NCBI GenBank assembly: GCA_015060455.1
Contig: SUYM01000013.1
Span: 1-64,000 of the forward strand
DNA: 64,000 nucleotides
Source of the DNA: Bacteroidales bacterium
GTDB taxonomy: Bacteria; Bacteroidota; Bacteroidia; Bacteroidales; UBA932
Direction: 5' to 3'
In this document: positions 27,168 to 34,952 of the stretch, in pieces
Position numbering within the stretch: position 1 is the stretch's first letter
Layout of the letters: each line of letters opens with the position of its first letter
Notes under the pieces: model-generated
Seen by the model: only the letters and a program-made list of their open reading frames with translations
What the model was told of the DNA's origin: nothing
The model's database searches: none
Position numbers and translations under genes: made by a program

Positions 27168-27848
27168 ATGCATATACCTGATATAATCATCGCCATCGAC
27201 GGCTGTTCATCCACAGGGAAAAGTTCCTTTGCAAAAATCATAGCAAAGGAATTCTCATTCCTGTATCTTGATTCCGGTGCCCTGTACAGAGGTGTCACCC
27301 TGCTGTCCATGGAGAACGGACTCATCGGCGACGACAATACAATTAACGTGCCTGCGCTGACTGAGGCTTTGAAGAGTCTTGACCTTCATTTCGGAGAAAA
27401 AGGGACCTACATGGGTGAGAGATGCATAGAGGAAGATATCCGGTCTCTTGCCGTTGCCGGAAAGGTCAGTCCCATTGCAGCCGTTCCGCAGGTGCGGGAC
27501 TGGGTTGACAACAGACTCCGCGAGTTCGGCAGGAACAGAAGGGTCGTGATGGACGGAAGAGACATAGGCACCACAGTGTTCCCTGATGCAGAACTGAAGA
27601 TATTCATGACTGCGAATCATCAGGTGCGCGCACAAAGAAGGGCAGATGAAATGAGGGCAAAGGGCATCGACGTCAATCTTGAAGATGTCATGAGGAACCT
27701 CCAGGAGAGGGATCATATAGACTCCAGCAGAGAGACATCCCCATTGACCCAGGCGAAGGATGCTGTCGTGCTTGACAATTCCTATATGACCATGGAGCAG
27801 CAGATGGACTGGCTGAAAAGGCTTATCGTTGAGAAGTTCGGGTGTTAA
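27168..27848 (+). CDS. cmk: Cytidylate kinase
   Basis: 226 residues. The P-loop is AIDGCSSTGKSSFAK (residues 8-22). Family marks follow: YLDSGALYRGVTL, VVMDGRDIGTTVFPDAELKIF and RAQRRADEM, then the lid segment NLQERDHIDSSRETSPL. The enzyme phosphorylates CMP and dCMP to the diphosphates in the cytoplasm. It is first in an operon with ispH, which starts 11 bases downstream, and efp may be co-transcribed. Confidence 0.97.
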   Translation: MHIPDIIIAIDGCSSTGKSSFAKIIAKEFSFLYLDSGALYRGVTLLSMENGLIGDDNTINVPALTEALKSLDLHFGEKGTYMGERCIEEDIRSLAVAGKVSPIAAVPQVRDWVDNRLREFGRNRRVVMDGRDIGTTVFPDAELKIFMTANHQVRAQRRADEMRAKGIDVNLEDVMRNLQERDHIDSSRETSPLTQAKDAVVLDNSYMTMEQQMDWLKRLIVEKFGC

Positions 27849-27859
27849 AAGATTTTTCT

Positions 27860-28828
27860 ATGCTTACAGTAGATATAGACAGCAATTCCGGATTCTGCGC
27901 AGGCGTCATCCGGGCCATTGGAAAGGCTGAGGAATTTCTTAAAGAGGGTAAGGCCGACAAGTTATATTCCTTAGGGGCCATCGTTCACAACGACGCCGAA
28001 CTCACAAGGCTCGTTGACAAGGGTCTGGTGACAATAGACAAGGAAGACCTTGACGAAATGGTGGATGCCTGTGGAGAGACCTTGCTCATCAGGGCTCATG
28101 GCGAGCCACCTACAACATATCAGCAGGCGGAAAAACTTGGTTTCAAGATCATCGACTGCACCTGTCCGGTAGTGCTTCAACTCCAGAAGGAGATTCATCA
28201 GACATATCATCAAATATGCGAGGAGGGTCGTGGACAGATCATCATCTTCGGAAAGCCGGGACATGCGGAGGTGCTTGGTCTGGTGGGACAGACAGACGGG
28301 AATGCCATTGTCATCGAGAGCCCGGCCATGCTTGAACAGGCCGTATCTGACGGGATCATCGGACTGGACGTTCCGACCCATATATTCAGCCAGACGACCA
28401 AAAGCCCTGATGAATATTCCAGAGTGTGTGCAAGACTTGAAGAGATGATGGCGGCGGAGTGCGAACTCTCAATCGAAAGATTCAAAGGCAGGGGTCTGCT
28501 GGTCGTTCATGACACAATATGCTCACAGGTGGCGAAAAGACACGAAAGGCTGTCGAAATTTGCCTTGGAGCACGATGTGATCATATTCGTTTCCGGCAAG
28601 TCATCATCAAACGGAAAGGTCCTTTGCGACCTGTGCAAGTCACTGAATATCAGAACCTACCATATAGACCTCGTTTCCGAAATCAAAAGAGAATGGTTCA
28701 GAGCGGACGACAAGGTCGGCGTATGCGGAGCCACATCCACACCAAAGTGGCTGCTGGAAGAGGCTGCAAAGCATATTCTGGAACTGAACAAATATGTCCC
28801 TGCTTGGGAAGAAAAGTTTAACAACTAA
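27860..28828 (+). CDS. ispH: 4-hydroxy-3-methylbut-2-enyl diphosphate reductase IspH
   Basis: About 322 residues from the ATG at 27860; a GTG at 27842 would overlap cmk and add a poor N-terminus. The three cluster cysteines are in GFCAGVIRAIGKAE, CTCPVV and VCGATSTPKW. Substrate residues include GAIVHN, RAHGEPP and FGKPGHAEVLGLVGQT. IspH does the last step of the MEP isoprenoid pathway, making IPP and DMAPP with a [4Fe-4S] cluster. The length and motifs are complete. Confidence 0.97.
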   Translation: MLTVDIDSNSGFCAGVIRAIGKAEEFLKEGKADKLYSLGAIVHNDAELTRLVDKGLVTIDKEDLDEMVDACGETLLIRAHGEPPTTYQQAEKLGFKIIDCTCPVVLQLQKEIHQTYHQICEEGRGQIIIFGKPGHAEVLGLVGQTDGNAIVIESPAMLEQAVSDGIIGLDVPTHIFSQTTKSPDEYSRVCARLEEMMAAECELSIERFKGRGLLVVHDTICSQVAKRHERLSKFALEHDVIIFVSGKSSSNGKVLCDLCKSLNIRTYHIDLVSEIKREWFRADDKVGVCGATSTPKWLLEEAAKHILELNKYVPAWEEKFNN

Positions 28829-28845
28829 TATAAATATCAATTATT

Positions 28846-29412
28846 ATGGCAACAACTGCAGATTTCAAAAACGGACTTTACCTTAATTTCAATGGAAAGC
28901 CATGCCAGATCGTATGGTTCCAGCACGTGAAGCCAGGTAAGGGTCCTGCTTTCGTAAAGACAAAACTCAGAAACCTTGAGAACGGTCGTATCCTTGAGAA
29001 CACCTTCACAGCAGGTGCAAAGATCGACACCATCAACGTAGAGAGAAGGCCTTACCAGTTCCTTTACAAGGATGAGGACGGATTCAACTTCATGCACGAG
29101 GAGACTTACGAGCAGATCCACCTCGACACTGACCTCGTTGACAACGCTGACCTGATGAAGGAAGGACAGCACGTGGAGATGATGTTCCTTGCTGACGAGG
29201 AGCGCTGCCTCACCTGCGAACTCCCTACTTACGTTGAACTTGAGGTAACCTACACAGAGCCTGCAGTAAAGGGTGACACAGCCTCTACAAACGCCCAGAA
29301 GGAGGTTACTCTTGAGACCGGAGCGATCATCATGGCGCCTCTGTTCATCAACATCGGTGAGAGAATCCGCGTGAACACCACTGACCGTTCATACGGCGAG
29401 CGTGTGAAATAA
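28846..29412 (+). CDS. efp: Translation elongation factor P
   Basis: 188 residues with three OB-like domains. The conserved tip lysine is Lys32 in VKPGKGPAFVKTKLRNL, and the C-terminal signature is ETGAIIMAPLFINIGERIRV. EF-P relieves ribosomes stalled at consecutive prolines. No modification enzyme gene (epmA, earP) is adjacent, so how Lys32 is modified, if at all, is not shown here. It lies 17 bases after ispH. A terminator hairpin follows. Confidence 0.97.
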   Translation: MATTADFKNGLYLNFNGKPCQIVWFQHVKPGKGPAFVKTKLRNLENGRILENTFTAGAKIDTINVERRPYQFLYKDEDGFNFMHEETYEQIHLDTDLVDNADLMKEGQHVEMMFLADEERCLTCELPTYVELEVTYTEPAVKGDTASTNAQKEVTLETGAIIMAPLFINIGERIRVNTTDRSYGERVK

Positions 29413-29436
29413 TTATATATTGTTCATAAAATTTGG

Positions 29437-29468
29437 TCGGAATAATAGTAATTATTGTTCCGATTTTG
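29437..29468 (+). terminator. Terminator after efp
   Basis: TCGGAATAAT and ATTATT(g)TTCCGA form a stem with a 4-base loop, followed by TTTTGTTATTTTT. Confidence 0.65.
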
Positions 29469-29469
29469 T

Positions 29470-29477
29470 TATTTTTG
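29470..29477 (+). promoter_or_regulatory. -7 element before the small outer-membrane protein gene
   Basis: TATTTTTG fits TAnnTTTG about 52 bases upstream of the ATG at 29530. No good -33 box is visible because the upstream bases are the efp terminator. Confidence 0.4.
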
Positions 29478-29529
29478 CATATCGTAAGACCTGTCAAGGA
29501 AACGTACATTAACCAAAACCCTTTATATT

Positions 29530-29982
29530 ATGAAGAAAATCATTCTTATGGCAGTCGCAGTGCTTGGTTTCACTGTTGCTGCAGTCGCTCAGCCAAGAGC
29601 AGTCGGAGCAAAGCTCGGATGGGGCGTAGATGCCAGTTATCAGCACACGGTAGGAAAGGACTTTGTTGAAGTTGGTCTCGGTCTCAACAACTTCATTTCA
29701 CTTGATGCCTATGCTACATACAACTTTATGATTGCACAACCTCAGTGGACAGACAGAGGTGAATGGGGATTCTATGCCGGTCCCGGTGCGGCAGTCGGCA
29801 TGAACCTGATTGGCGACAACTCATATTTCCACCTTGCCGCAGCAGGTATGGTTGGTCTCGAATACACATTCTGGTTCCCACTCCAGCTTTCATTCGATCT
29901 CAAGCCACAGCTCGGATACGGTTTCGGATACGGATTCCATTGGAGTGTAACACCTTCACTTGGCGTACGCTACAGATTCTAA
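29530..29982 (+). CDS. Small outer-membrane beta-barrel protein
   Basis: 150 residues with a signal peptide (MKKIILMAVAVLGFTVAAVAQ). The mature part is a run of amphipathic strands with aromatic girdles (YATYNFMIAQPQW, GEWGFYAGPGAAVG, GLEYTFWFPLQLSFDLKPQL) and ends in VRYRF, a C-terminal outer-membrane assembly signal. About eight strands fit an OmpX/OmpW-sized barrel. The function is unknown. A longer paralogue lies 0.8 kb downstream. Confidence 0.8.
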   Translation: MKKIILMAVAVLGFTVAAVAQPRAVGAKLGWGVDASYQHTVGKDFVEVGLGLNNFISLDAYATYNFMIAQPQWTDRGEWGFYAGPGAAVGMNLIGDNSYFHLAAAGMVGLEYTFWFPLQLSFDLKPQLGYGFGYGFHWSVTPSLGVRYRF

Positions 29983-29998
29983 TCTGACTACACAATAC

Positions 29999-30037
29999 AA
30001 GACTGCGGCTCCCGTTCCTCGGAAGCCGCAGTCTTTA
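29999..30037. terminator. Bidirectional terminator between convergent genes
   Basis: AAGACTGCGGCT and AGCCGCAGTCTT form a 12-bp stem with a 13-base loop, followed by TATATC. It separates the outer-membrane protein gene and the NYN gene, which converge. Confidence 0.85.
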
Positions 30038-30047
30038 TATCTCCGGA

Positions 30048-30647
30048 TTACCTTGTAAGAGTCGTAAGCAGAGAAGCGTCGGCAGCAATTGCGCTGTTCA
30101 TATCGAAATGTGAGCAGACTTCTTCTTTCAGGAATCGGGAGGTCGATGCCGTATTGGCGGGATCCCATGTAAGCAGAACCACATGAGTCTTGAGAGCCTT
30201 CAACTTACGGGCAAGCATTTCGTGGTCCGCATCTCCGGTAATGAGGACCACATAGTCAAACTGCCTGAACAAGGTCAGTTCATAAGTGTCCAGGGCGAAC
30301 CACGTATCGACGCCCTTCTCAATGACTCCGCCACGAGGATCTGTCCTGAGATGCTTATAATGGAAAATCACATCATTCTCAATCAGCATGTCCTCGAATT
30401 TCCTTTCATCATAGAGAAGGTTTCTGGTTCTGGCATCATTCGCCCTATAACGTCCCCTGTAATAATGGCATTCAGTAATATACAGATGCCTTATTTCTAT
30501 TCGTTCTTCGGCAGAGATCCTCTGACATATATAGTCCAGCAGTCCCCTCAGGTTCACCTCTCTCGTTCCGGAAAAGCCCTCATTGATCTTTGCATAGTAA
30601 CCGCCGTCAATGAATACGCCGATTGACATGTTGTTTTCGTGAGTCAT
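30048..30647 (-). CDS. NYN-domain (PIN-like) putative ribonuclease
   Basis: 199 residues from the ATG at 30647; starts at 30659 and 30629 are also possible. Acidic residues of the NYN/DUF88 PIN-like fold are present: IGVFIDGGYY, EKGVDTWFALDTYEL and VLITGDADHEMLARKL. Such domains usually cut RNA with a metal ion. No second domain is attached. It is a single gene facing the outer-membrane protein gene, with a divergent outer-membrane protein gene upstream. The cellular substrate is unknown. Confidence 0.82.
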   Translation of the reverse strand: MTHENNMSIGVFIDGGYYAKINEGFSGTREVNLRGLLDYICQRISAEERIEIRHLYITECHYYRGRYRANDARTRNLLYDERKFEDMLIENDVIFHYKHLRTDPRGGVIEKGVDTWFALDTYELTLFRQFDYVVLITGDADHEMLARKLKALKTHVVLLTWDPANTASTSRFLKEEVCSHFDMNSAIAADASLLTTLTR

Positions 30648-30768
30648 ATAAGTAATCATTGGTTCAACTCCTGCAAAGTTATAAAAATAGAGAGATGATT
30701 TACAAGTTCGGGATTGCTGCGACAGGTAATTCGTCTGAAATTTCGTGCCGGCTTTCGCTTCTTTATGC

Positions 30769-30776
30769 TATCTTTG
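30769..30776 (+). promoter_or_regulatory. -7 element of the second outer-membrane protein gene
   Basis: TATCTTTG matches TAnnTTTG exactly, 39 bases before the ATG. A TTTC at 30741 is the closest -33 candidate, at a slightly long distance. Confidence 0.45.
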
Positions 30777-30815
30777 CAGGTAAGGTTTGAAATTTGCAGT
30801 TCAAGACTATAACAT

Positions 30816-31406
30816 ATGAAGAAGATACTACTTGCAATCATAATTGCTGCAACAGCAATCAGCGCATACGCACAGCCGCGCGCCGCAGGTCTGCGTGTCG
30901 GTGTAAGCGGATTTGAAGCGGACTATCAGCACACTTTCGTCAACAACGACCAGTTCCTCGAAGGTACGTTCGGAGTCGATTTCGGATATAACATCAACGG
31001 AGAGCCAGGAGTAAAGGCTGCTGCCACATATAATTTCATATGGGCACATCCTGCATGGACAAACAAGGGTTCATGGGCATTGTACGCCGGTCCGGGAGTG
31101 GCAATCGGATATGTCAACGACAATACTGCATGGAAAGGTGCAGACGGCAACATTCAGATTTCCGGAGAGATGAACGGTTTCATGCTCGGCATCTGCGGGC
31201 AGGTCGGTCTGGAATACACATTCTGGTTTCCACTCCAGTTGTCTGTCGATCTGAGGCCTGTTGTCGGACTGCATGTCAGTGAATCTTACAGAGTCAACAA
31301 TCCGATAGAGCCGTCAAAACCATTTATTTACAAATCACAGGCAAGTTTCTACGACAACGGTCTGCTCGGACTTGTTCCGTCGATTTCAGTGCGCTACCGA
31401 TTCTGA
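30816..31406 (+). CDS. Outer-membrane beta-barrel protein, paralogue
   Basis: 196 residues, with signal peptide MKKILLAIIIAATAISAYAQ. It shares with the 150-residue neighbour the mature start QPRA-G, the block ATYNFIWAHPAWTNKGSWAL followed by YAGPG, the block GLEYTFWFPLQLSVDLRP and the final VRYRF. Extra loops (VNNDQFLEG, NTAWKGADGNIQISGEMN) account for the added length. The pair looks like a duplication followed by insertion of, or divergence around, the NYN gene. The function is unknown. Confidence 0.8.
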   Translation: MKKILLAIIIAATAISAYAQPRAAGLRVGVSGFEADYQHTFVNNDQFLEGTFGVDFGYNINGEPGVKAAATYNFIWAHPAWTNKGSWALYAGPGVAIGYVNDNTAWKGADGNIQISGEMNGFMLGICGQVGLEYTFWFPLQLSVDLRPVVGLHVSESYRVNNPIEPSKPFIYKSQASFYDNGLLGLVPSISVRYRF

Positions 31407-31437
31407 CGGGACGCTCCGCACAGTTTTGCATAAACGA

Positions 31438-31479
31438 GCCACGACGCAACAATTTTCGGAAAAAACCTTGCGTCGTGGC
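31438..31479 (+). terminator. Stem-loop downstream of the outer-membrane protein gene
   Basis: GCCACGACGCAA and TTGCGTCGTGGC form a perfect 12-bp stem with an 18-base loop. There is no U-run after it, so it may be a processing or stability element. Confidence 0.5.
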
Positions 31480-31550
31480 CTCTAATGAGTTGGCACAGCG
31501 AATATTAAGATCCATTATAGGTTCAGATCATCTGTAACGTTTTTACAATA

Positions 31551-31583
31551 AAAGTGTCGCTTTGTGGGTACCTGCGACACTTT
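31551..31583. terminator. Terminator between convergent transcripts
   Basis: AAAGTGTCGC and GCGACACTTT form a perfect 10-bp stem. On the minus strand it is followed by TATTGTAAAAACG after the paired U residues, and it lies 22 bases past the stop of the minus-strand small ORF. Confidence 0.65.
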
Positions 31584-31605
31584 CTATATGTTTTCGTTGC
31601 GGGTG

Positions 31606-31800
31606 CTATGGATTCATCAGGTCCGTGTTTACGAATCCGTTGATTTCCTGGATAAGGTCTATGGAGACCCTGGCCTTGCGGCGCTGCTGATCTGTCGCAT
31701 CAGGAGATTCGATAACCTGCATATACACGTTAATGGCATCACCGAAACGGCACTCCCGTCTCAACTGTTCCGCCTTTTCCAATAATTTTTCCGATTCCAT
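31606..31800 (-). CDS. Small helical protein of unknown function
   Basis: 64 residues from the ATG at 31800; the in-frame extension upstream is antisense to, and part of, the structured element and is not protein-like. The sequence (MESEKLLEKAEQLRRECRFG, then DAINVYMQVIESPDA and helical QQRRKARVSIDLIQEINGFV) fits a single TPR-like helix pair plus a C-terminal helix. It carries no signal peptide. It lies downstream of the Rnf operon on the same strand, with the RNA element between. Confidence 0.6.
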   Translation of the reverse strand: MESEKLLEKAEQLRRECRFGDAINVYMQVIESPDATDQQRRKARVSIDLIQEINGFVNTDLMNP

Positions 31801-31844
31801 ACTAATAGTTTTAACGAACGGGCTGGTATTAGAAACTTTTATAT

Positions 31845-31987
31845 AAACGACACAGCGAGGATTGCTGGAGGTGACATGCCACCCCGGCCAGGGTCGAGAG
31901 CGACTTGTACAAATGGTCCTGTGGACCTTTGTAGCGAGCAGCCATCGGGAGGACGGGGTCACCGGAAACAACCTCGCTGTGTCGTTT
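31845..31987. ncRNA. Rod-like structured RNA element, class not assigned (possibly 6S-like)
   Basis: A perfect 16-bp stem, AAACGACACAGCGAGG (31845-31860) with CCTCGCTGTGTCGTTT (31972-31987), closes 111 bases that fold further. GGTGA (31870-31874) pairs with TCACC (31959-31963), and CCCCG (31882-31886) with CGGGG (31954-31958). An apical hairpin is made of TACAAA/TTTGTA (31908-31913/31928-31933) and GGTCC/GGACC around loop TGT. It lacks the SRP RNA loop and tmRNA features. A long rod with internal bubbles in the Rnf-to-small-ORF gap fits 6S RNA or a cis element. The strand is uncertain: U-rich bases follow the stem on both strands. Confidence 0.55.
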
Positions 31988-31999
31988 TACACTATAGTA

Positions 32000-32572
32000 C
32001 TAAACCAGTCCGGAGAATCCCATGAAGGCCATTGCAAGAAGGCTGGCTGTGATCAGGGCGATCGGAATGCCTCTGAATGCCTTTGGCACGTTGTTGAGGG
32101 CGAGTTGTTCGCGAAGTCCGGCAAAGAGTACCATCGCAAGGCCGAAGCCGAGGGATGTTGCGAAGGCATACCATGTAGCCTGACCGAGGTTATAGTCCTT
32201 TGTCACCACTGTGAGGGCGACTCCGAGAACGGCGCAGTTTGTGGTGATCAGAGGAAGGAAGATACCGAGCGCTGCATAAAGCGACGGGCTGATCTTCTTC
32301 AGGACGATTTCCACCATCTGCACGAGGGCCGCTATCACAAGGATGAACGAGATGGTCTGCAGGAACTCGAGTCCGAATGCCACAAGGGCCATGTTCAGCA
32401 GGTATGTAACCACAGTCGCAAGCGTGATCACGAAGCATACTGCCATGGACATGCCGGCTGCGGTGCTGAGCTTGTTGGACACTCCAAGGAACGGGCACAC
32501 TCCAAGGAACTGTGCAAGCAGGATATTGTTTACGAATATCGCCGATATGAATATTATTGCAAATTCTGCCAT
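32000..32572 (-). CDS. rnfA: Rnf complex subunit A (RsxA)
   Basis: 190 residues, all membrane, with about six helices. Marks include FVNNILLAQFLGVCPFLGVS and LPLITTNCAVLGVAL. RnfA and RnfE are homologous antiporter-like subunits that hold a membrane-embedded [2Fe-2S] cluster; the two conserved Cys (VCPFLG, TNCAVLG) are present. The Rnf complex moves electrons between ferredoxin and NAD and pumps Na+ or H+. This is the last gene of the operon, separated from rnfE by a dispersed repeat. Confidence 0.96.
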   Translation of the reverse strand: MAEFAIIFISAIFVNNILLAQFLGVCPFLGVSNKLSTAAGMSMAVCFVITLATVVTYLLNMALVAFGLEFLQTISFILVIAALVQMVEIVLKKISPSLYAALGIFLPLITTNCAVLGVALTVVTKDYNLGQATWYAFATSLGFGLAMVLFAGLREQLALNNVPKAFRGIPIALITASLLAMAFMGFSGLV

Positions 32573-32592
32573 GATATTATTTATTTATTCCT

Positions 32593-32655
32593 TGTCATGC
32601 TGAACAAAGTGAAGTTCCGTATTCAACAGATCCTTCGCTGGCGCTCAGGATGACA
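32593..32655. repeat. Dispersed repeat with TGTCAT/ATGACA ends between rnfE and rnfA
   Basis: Starts TGTCATGCTGA and ends TCAGGATGACA, near-perfect inverted ends around a 41-base core containing AACAGATCCTTCGCTGGCGC. It belongs to the same family as the copies near rnfG and between rnfD and rnfC. Confidence 0.75.
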
Positions 32656-32671
32656 GTCAGGTGTGTCTTTT

Positions 32672-33253
32672 TTACTTAGATGTAAGTTTTTTAAATATCA
32701 CTATAAGATATCCCAGCGCCATGAAGGCTCCCGGAGCAAGGACGAATGCGAGGATGCCGTCGCCCTCGATGAACTTGAAGCCGAATGCCGAGCCACTGCC
32801 GAGCATCTCGCGCACGAGACCGAGGATGGTGAGAGACATGGTGAAGCCGAGTCCGATGCCGATGCCGTCAAGAGCCGAATCCACTACACTGTTCTTGTTG
32901 GCAAAAGCCTCCGCACGGCCGAGGACGATACAGTTCACAACGATGAGCGGAATGAACAGACCGAGAGTCTCGTATATATCCTGAAAGTAGGCCTGCATGA
33001 TGAACTGAAGCAGGGTCACGAAAGTCGCAATCACAACGATATACGACGGTATGCGCACCTTGTCTGGAATATAGGCAGCGATCGCCGAAATAACTATGTT
33101 GGAGAGTATGAGGACAAACATTGTGGCAAGTCCCATGCTCATTCCGTTGATGGCCGATGTGGTGGTGGCCAGGGTCGGACACATACCCAGGAGGAGGACA
33201 AACGTAGGGTTCTCCTTGATGAGGCCTTTGGTTATAAGTTGAAATTTTCCCAT
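32672..33253 (-). CDS. rnfE: Rnf complex subunit E (RsxE)
   Basis: 193 residues with six membrane helices. It begins MGKFQLITKGLIKENPTFVL, with the family motifs LLGMCPTLATTTSAINGMSMG and LFIPLIVVNCIVLGRAEAFA. The two Cys (GMCP, VNCIVLGRAE) match the RnfA/E metal-cluster positions. The short C-terminus ends VIFKKLTSK. It starts 2 bases after rnfG. Confidence 0.96.
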   Translation of the reverse strand: MGKFQLITKGLIKENPTFVLLLGMCPTLATTTSAINGMSMGLATMFVLILSNIVISAIAAYIPDKVRIPSYIVVIATFVTLLQFIMQAYFQDIYETLGLFIPLIVVNCIVLGRAEAFANKNSVVDSALDGIGIGLGFTMSLTILGLVREMLGSGSAFGFKFIEGDGILAFVLAPGAFMALGYLIVIFKKLTSK

Positions 33254-33255
33254 GA

Positions 33256-33954
33256 TTATTCCTCCGTGTTAGATTTCTCGACTTCGCTCGAAATGACAGA
33301 AGTGCGCTCGCTCGAAATGACAGAATCACCTTCGGCAGATGCGGCCGACGATGTTGTTGAGGAGCCGGTAGCGGCATCCAACGGCATCGGTGTACCTACG
33401 ATGGTTGCAAACACATTGGCTGCAACTGCAAGACCGTCAGCATAAGCCCGGGAAGTTATGGTCGAAGCTGTTATCGCATCGACATCACCACCGTCTTTCT
33501 TTACCTTAAGAGTCTTCTCTGCTGGATTGAAACCCTTGAACTGATCTGTAAATGCAGGCTCCACACATTTCGCTCCAAGACCCGGAGTCTCAGCCTGTGA
33601 AAGCACCTTGGTGTTCCAGATCACTCCATCCACATCGAATCCGACCTTGATGACAATAGGGCCGCCAAAGCCGAGAGGGGTAACATTTATGGCACAGCCC
33701 ACCGTATTGCCGTCCTTGTCATAGGCGAGATTATATGTATAGGTGCCACCATTGTACTCGACGGTTCTTTCCTCTTCGATGGCCACAGCCGTTTCCGGCA
33801 GGACCTCCTTGATTGCCGCCTCGTTCTTGGCAGCAGCCGCAGCAGCGATAGGCTCAGCAGTGAGGGCATATACTCCTGCGAGCAGAGCCGAACATACAAG
33901 ACAGATTGCAAAGAGGCAAAGGGTCATGTTCCTGAATGATGATTTGACTGCCAT
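33256..33954 (-). CDS. rnfG: Rnf complex subunit G (RsxG), with repeat-derived C-terminus
   Basis: 232 residues. One N-terminal membrane helix (about 11-32) anchors a periplasmic FMN-binding domain; the flavin-threonine motif is DAITASTITSRA. Conserved FGGPIVIKVGFDVDG and AETPGLGAKCVEP are present. After VGTPMPLDAATG the tail is Ser/Thr-rich and reads SVISSERTSVISSEVEKSN, which is the translation of a dispersed repeat (33271-33326) and not family sequence. RnfG carries one of the covalent FMN groups in the electron path. It lies 5 bases after rnfD. Confidence 0.95.
   Translation of the reverse strand: MAVKSSFRNMTLCLFAICLVCSALLAGVYALTAEPIAAAAAAKNEAAIKEVLPETAVAIEEERTVEYNGGTYTYNLAYDKDGNTVGCAINVTPLGFGGPIVIKVGFDVDGVIWNTKVLSQAETPGLGAKCVEPAFTDQFKGFNPAEKTLKVKKDGGDVDAITASTITSRAYADGLAVAANVFATIVGTPMPLDAATGSSTTSSAASAEGDSVISSERTSVISSEVEKSNTEE
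33271..33326. repeat. Dispersed repeat inside the 3' end of rnfG
   Basis: CGCTCGAAATGACAGAA occurs twice, after TTTCTCGACTT, giving a tandem half-repeat of the TGTCATTTCGAGCG type. It is translated as the last 20 or so residues of RnfG. Confidence 0.7.
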
Positions 33955-33959
33955 AACTC

Positions 33960-34925
33960 CTACCTCCCGTATTTTTTAGTGTGGCACACCTTGTTGATGA
34001 GCGGAACCACAGAGTTCATGATAAGGATTGCGAACGAGACGCCTTCCGGATATGCTCCGAAATAACGTATGAGCATGGTGATGAGACCTATTCCCACACC
34101 GAAGATCACTCCTCCCCAGTTGCTCATAGGTGAGGTCACATAGTCGGTAGCCATGAAGATGGAACCGAGCATGAGACCACCTGTGAGAAGATTGAATACA
34201 GGGTCGGTATATACCTCAGGATTGATGAGCCAGAAGATTCCGGAGAAGATAGCAACGGTAGCCCAGATCGACAGGGTGATGTATGGTCTGATCACTCTGC
34301 GGGCGAGCAGATATACGAATCCTATCAGAAGGGCGATGGCAGAAAGTTCTCCGGCGGAACCACCGATGTTATAGAACAGGGTCTGGAGATAATCCATTCC
34401 TTCGAGTGCCTTGACTCCGCCTTCCTTTGCGATGCCGAGAAGAGTTGCTCCTGTGTAGCCGTCAGCAAGGGCATTGCCGATGAATCCTGCCGGCTTTGTC
34501 CAGTCTGTCATATAGGTCGGGAAGGATATGAGCAGGAACACACGGCCTGCGATGGCAGGGTTGAAGAGGTTCTGTCCGAGACCTCCGAAGGTCATTTTTG
34601 CCACTCCGATTGCCACAACCGCTCCGATAAATACCACCCACCAAGGTGTAGTGGCAGGAAGGTTGAGTGCAAGGAGCACACCGGTGATGACTGCGGACCA
34701 GTCTCCGATGGTGCATTTTCCTTTCAGAAGGAATCTGGTTATAAGGTACTCCAGCAGTACGCATGAAGCAACGCTGACTCCGAGGACGAGGAGTTCCGAC
34801 CAGCCGTAGAAGAGGACGGAAACCACCACTGCCGGGAGCAGCGCAATCACGACGTCACGCATCAAAGACTTGGTGGAAGTCTTTGTATGAAGGTGCGGTG
34901 ACGGTGAAACGATTAGTTTATCCAT
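33960..34925 (-). CDS. rnfD: Rnf complex subunit D (RsxD)
   Basis: 321 residues with eight to nine membrane helices. It starts MDKLIVSPSPHLHTKTSTKS, the typical RnfD/NqrB N-terminus. The covalent flavin site is DGYTGATLLG (Thr near residue 177). FGGLGQNLFNPAIAGRVFLL and DYVTSPMSNWGGVIFGVGIG are family marks. RnfD is the main membrane subunit linking electron flow to ion movement. Confidence 0.97.
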   Translation of the reverse strand: MDKLIVSPSPHLHTKTSTKSLMRDVVIALLPAVVVSVLFYGWSELLVLGVSVASCVLLEYLITRFLLKGKCTIGDWSAVITGVLLALNLPATTPWWVVFIGAVVAIGVAKMTFGGLGQNLFNPAIAGRVFLLISFPTYMTDWTKPAGFIGNALADGYTGATLLGIAKEGGVKALEGMDYLQTLFYNIGGSAGELSAIALLIGFVYLLARRVIRPYITLSIWATVAIFSGIFWLINPEVYTDPVFNLLTGGLMLGSIFMATDYVTSPMSNWGGVIFGVGIGLITMLIRYFGAYPEGVSFAILIMNSVVPLINKVCHTKKYGR

Positions 34926-34952
34926 ATTAATAATCTGTTATTAATTTATTCC

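Noticed and set aside
27842..27859. A GTG start for ispH upstream of 27860
   Set aside because: It would overlap cmk and add six residues not typical of IspH; the ATG at 27860 gives the normal N-terminus.
29433..29669. A 78-codon frame after efp
   Set aside because: It starts inside the efp terminator and overlaps the signal peptide of the outer-membrane protein in another frame.
31845..31987. SRP RNA, RNase P RNA or tmRNA as the identity of the structured element
   Set aside because: The SRP GGAA loop with its symmetric internal loop, the RNase P core and a tmRNA tag/tRNA-like end are all absent.
31862..33445. Long plus-strand open frames across rnfA, rnfE and the structured RNA
   Set aside because: They are antisense to well-supported Rnf genes, are rich in His/Cys/Glu of low-complexity type and have no family match by eye.
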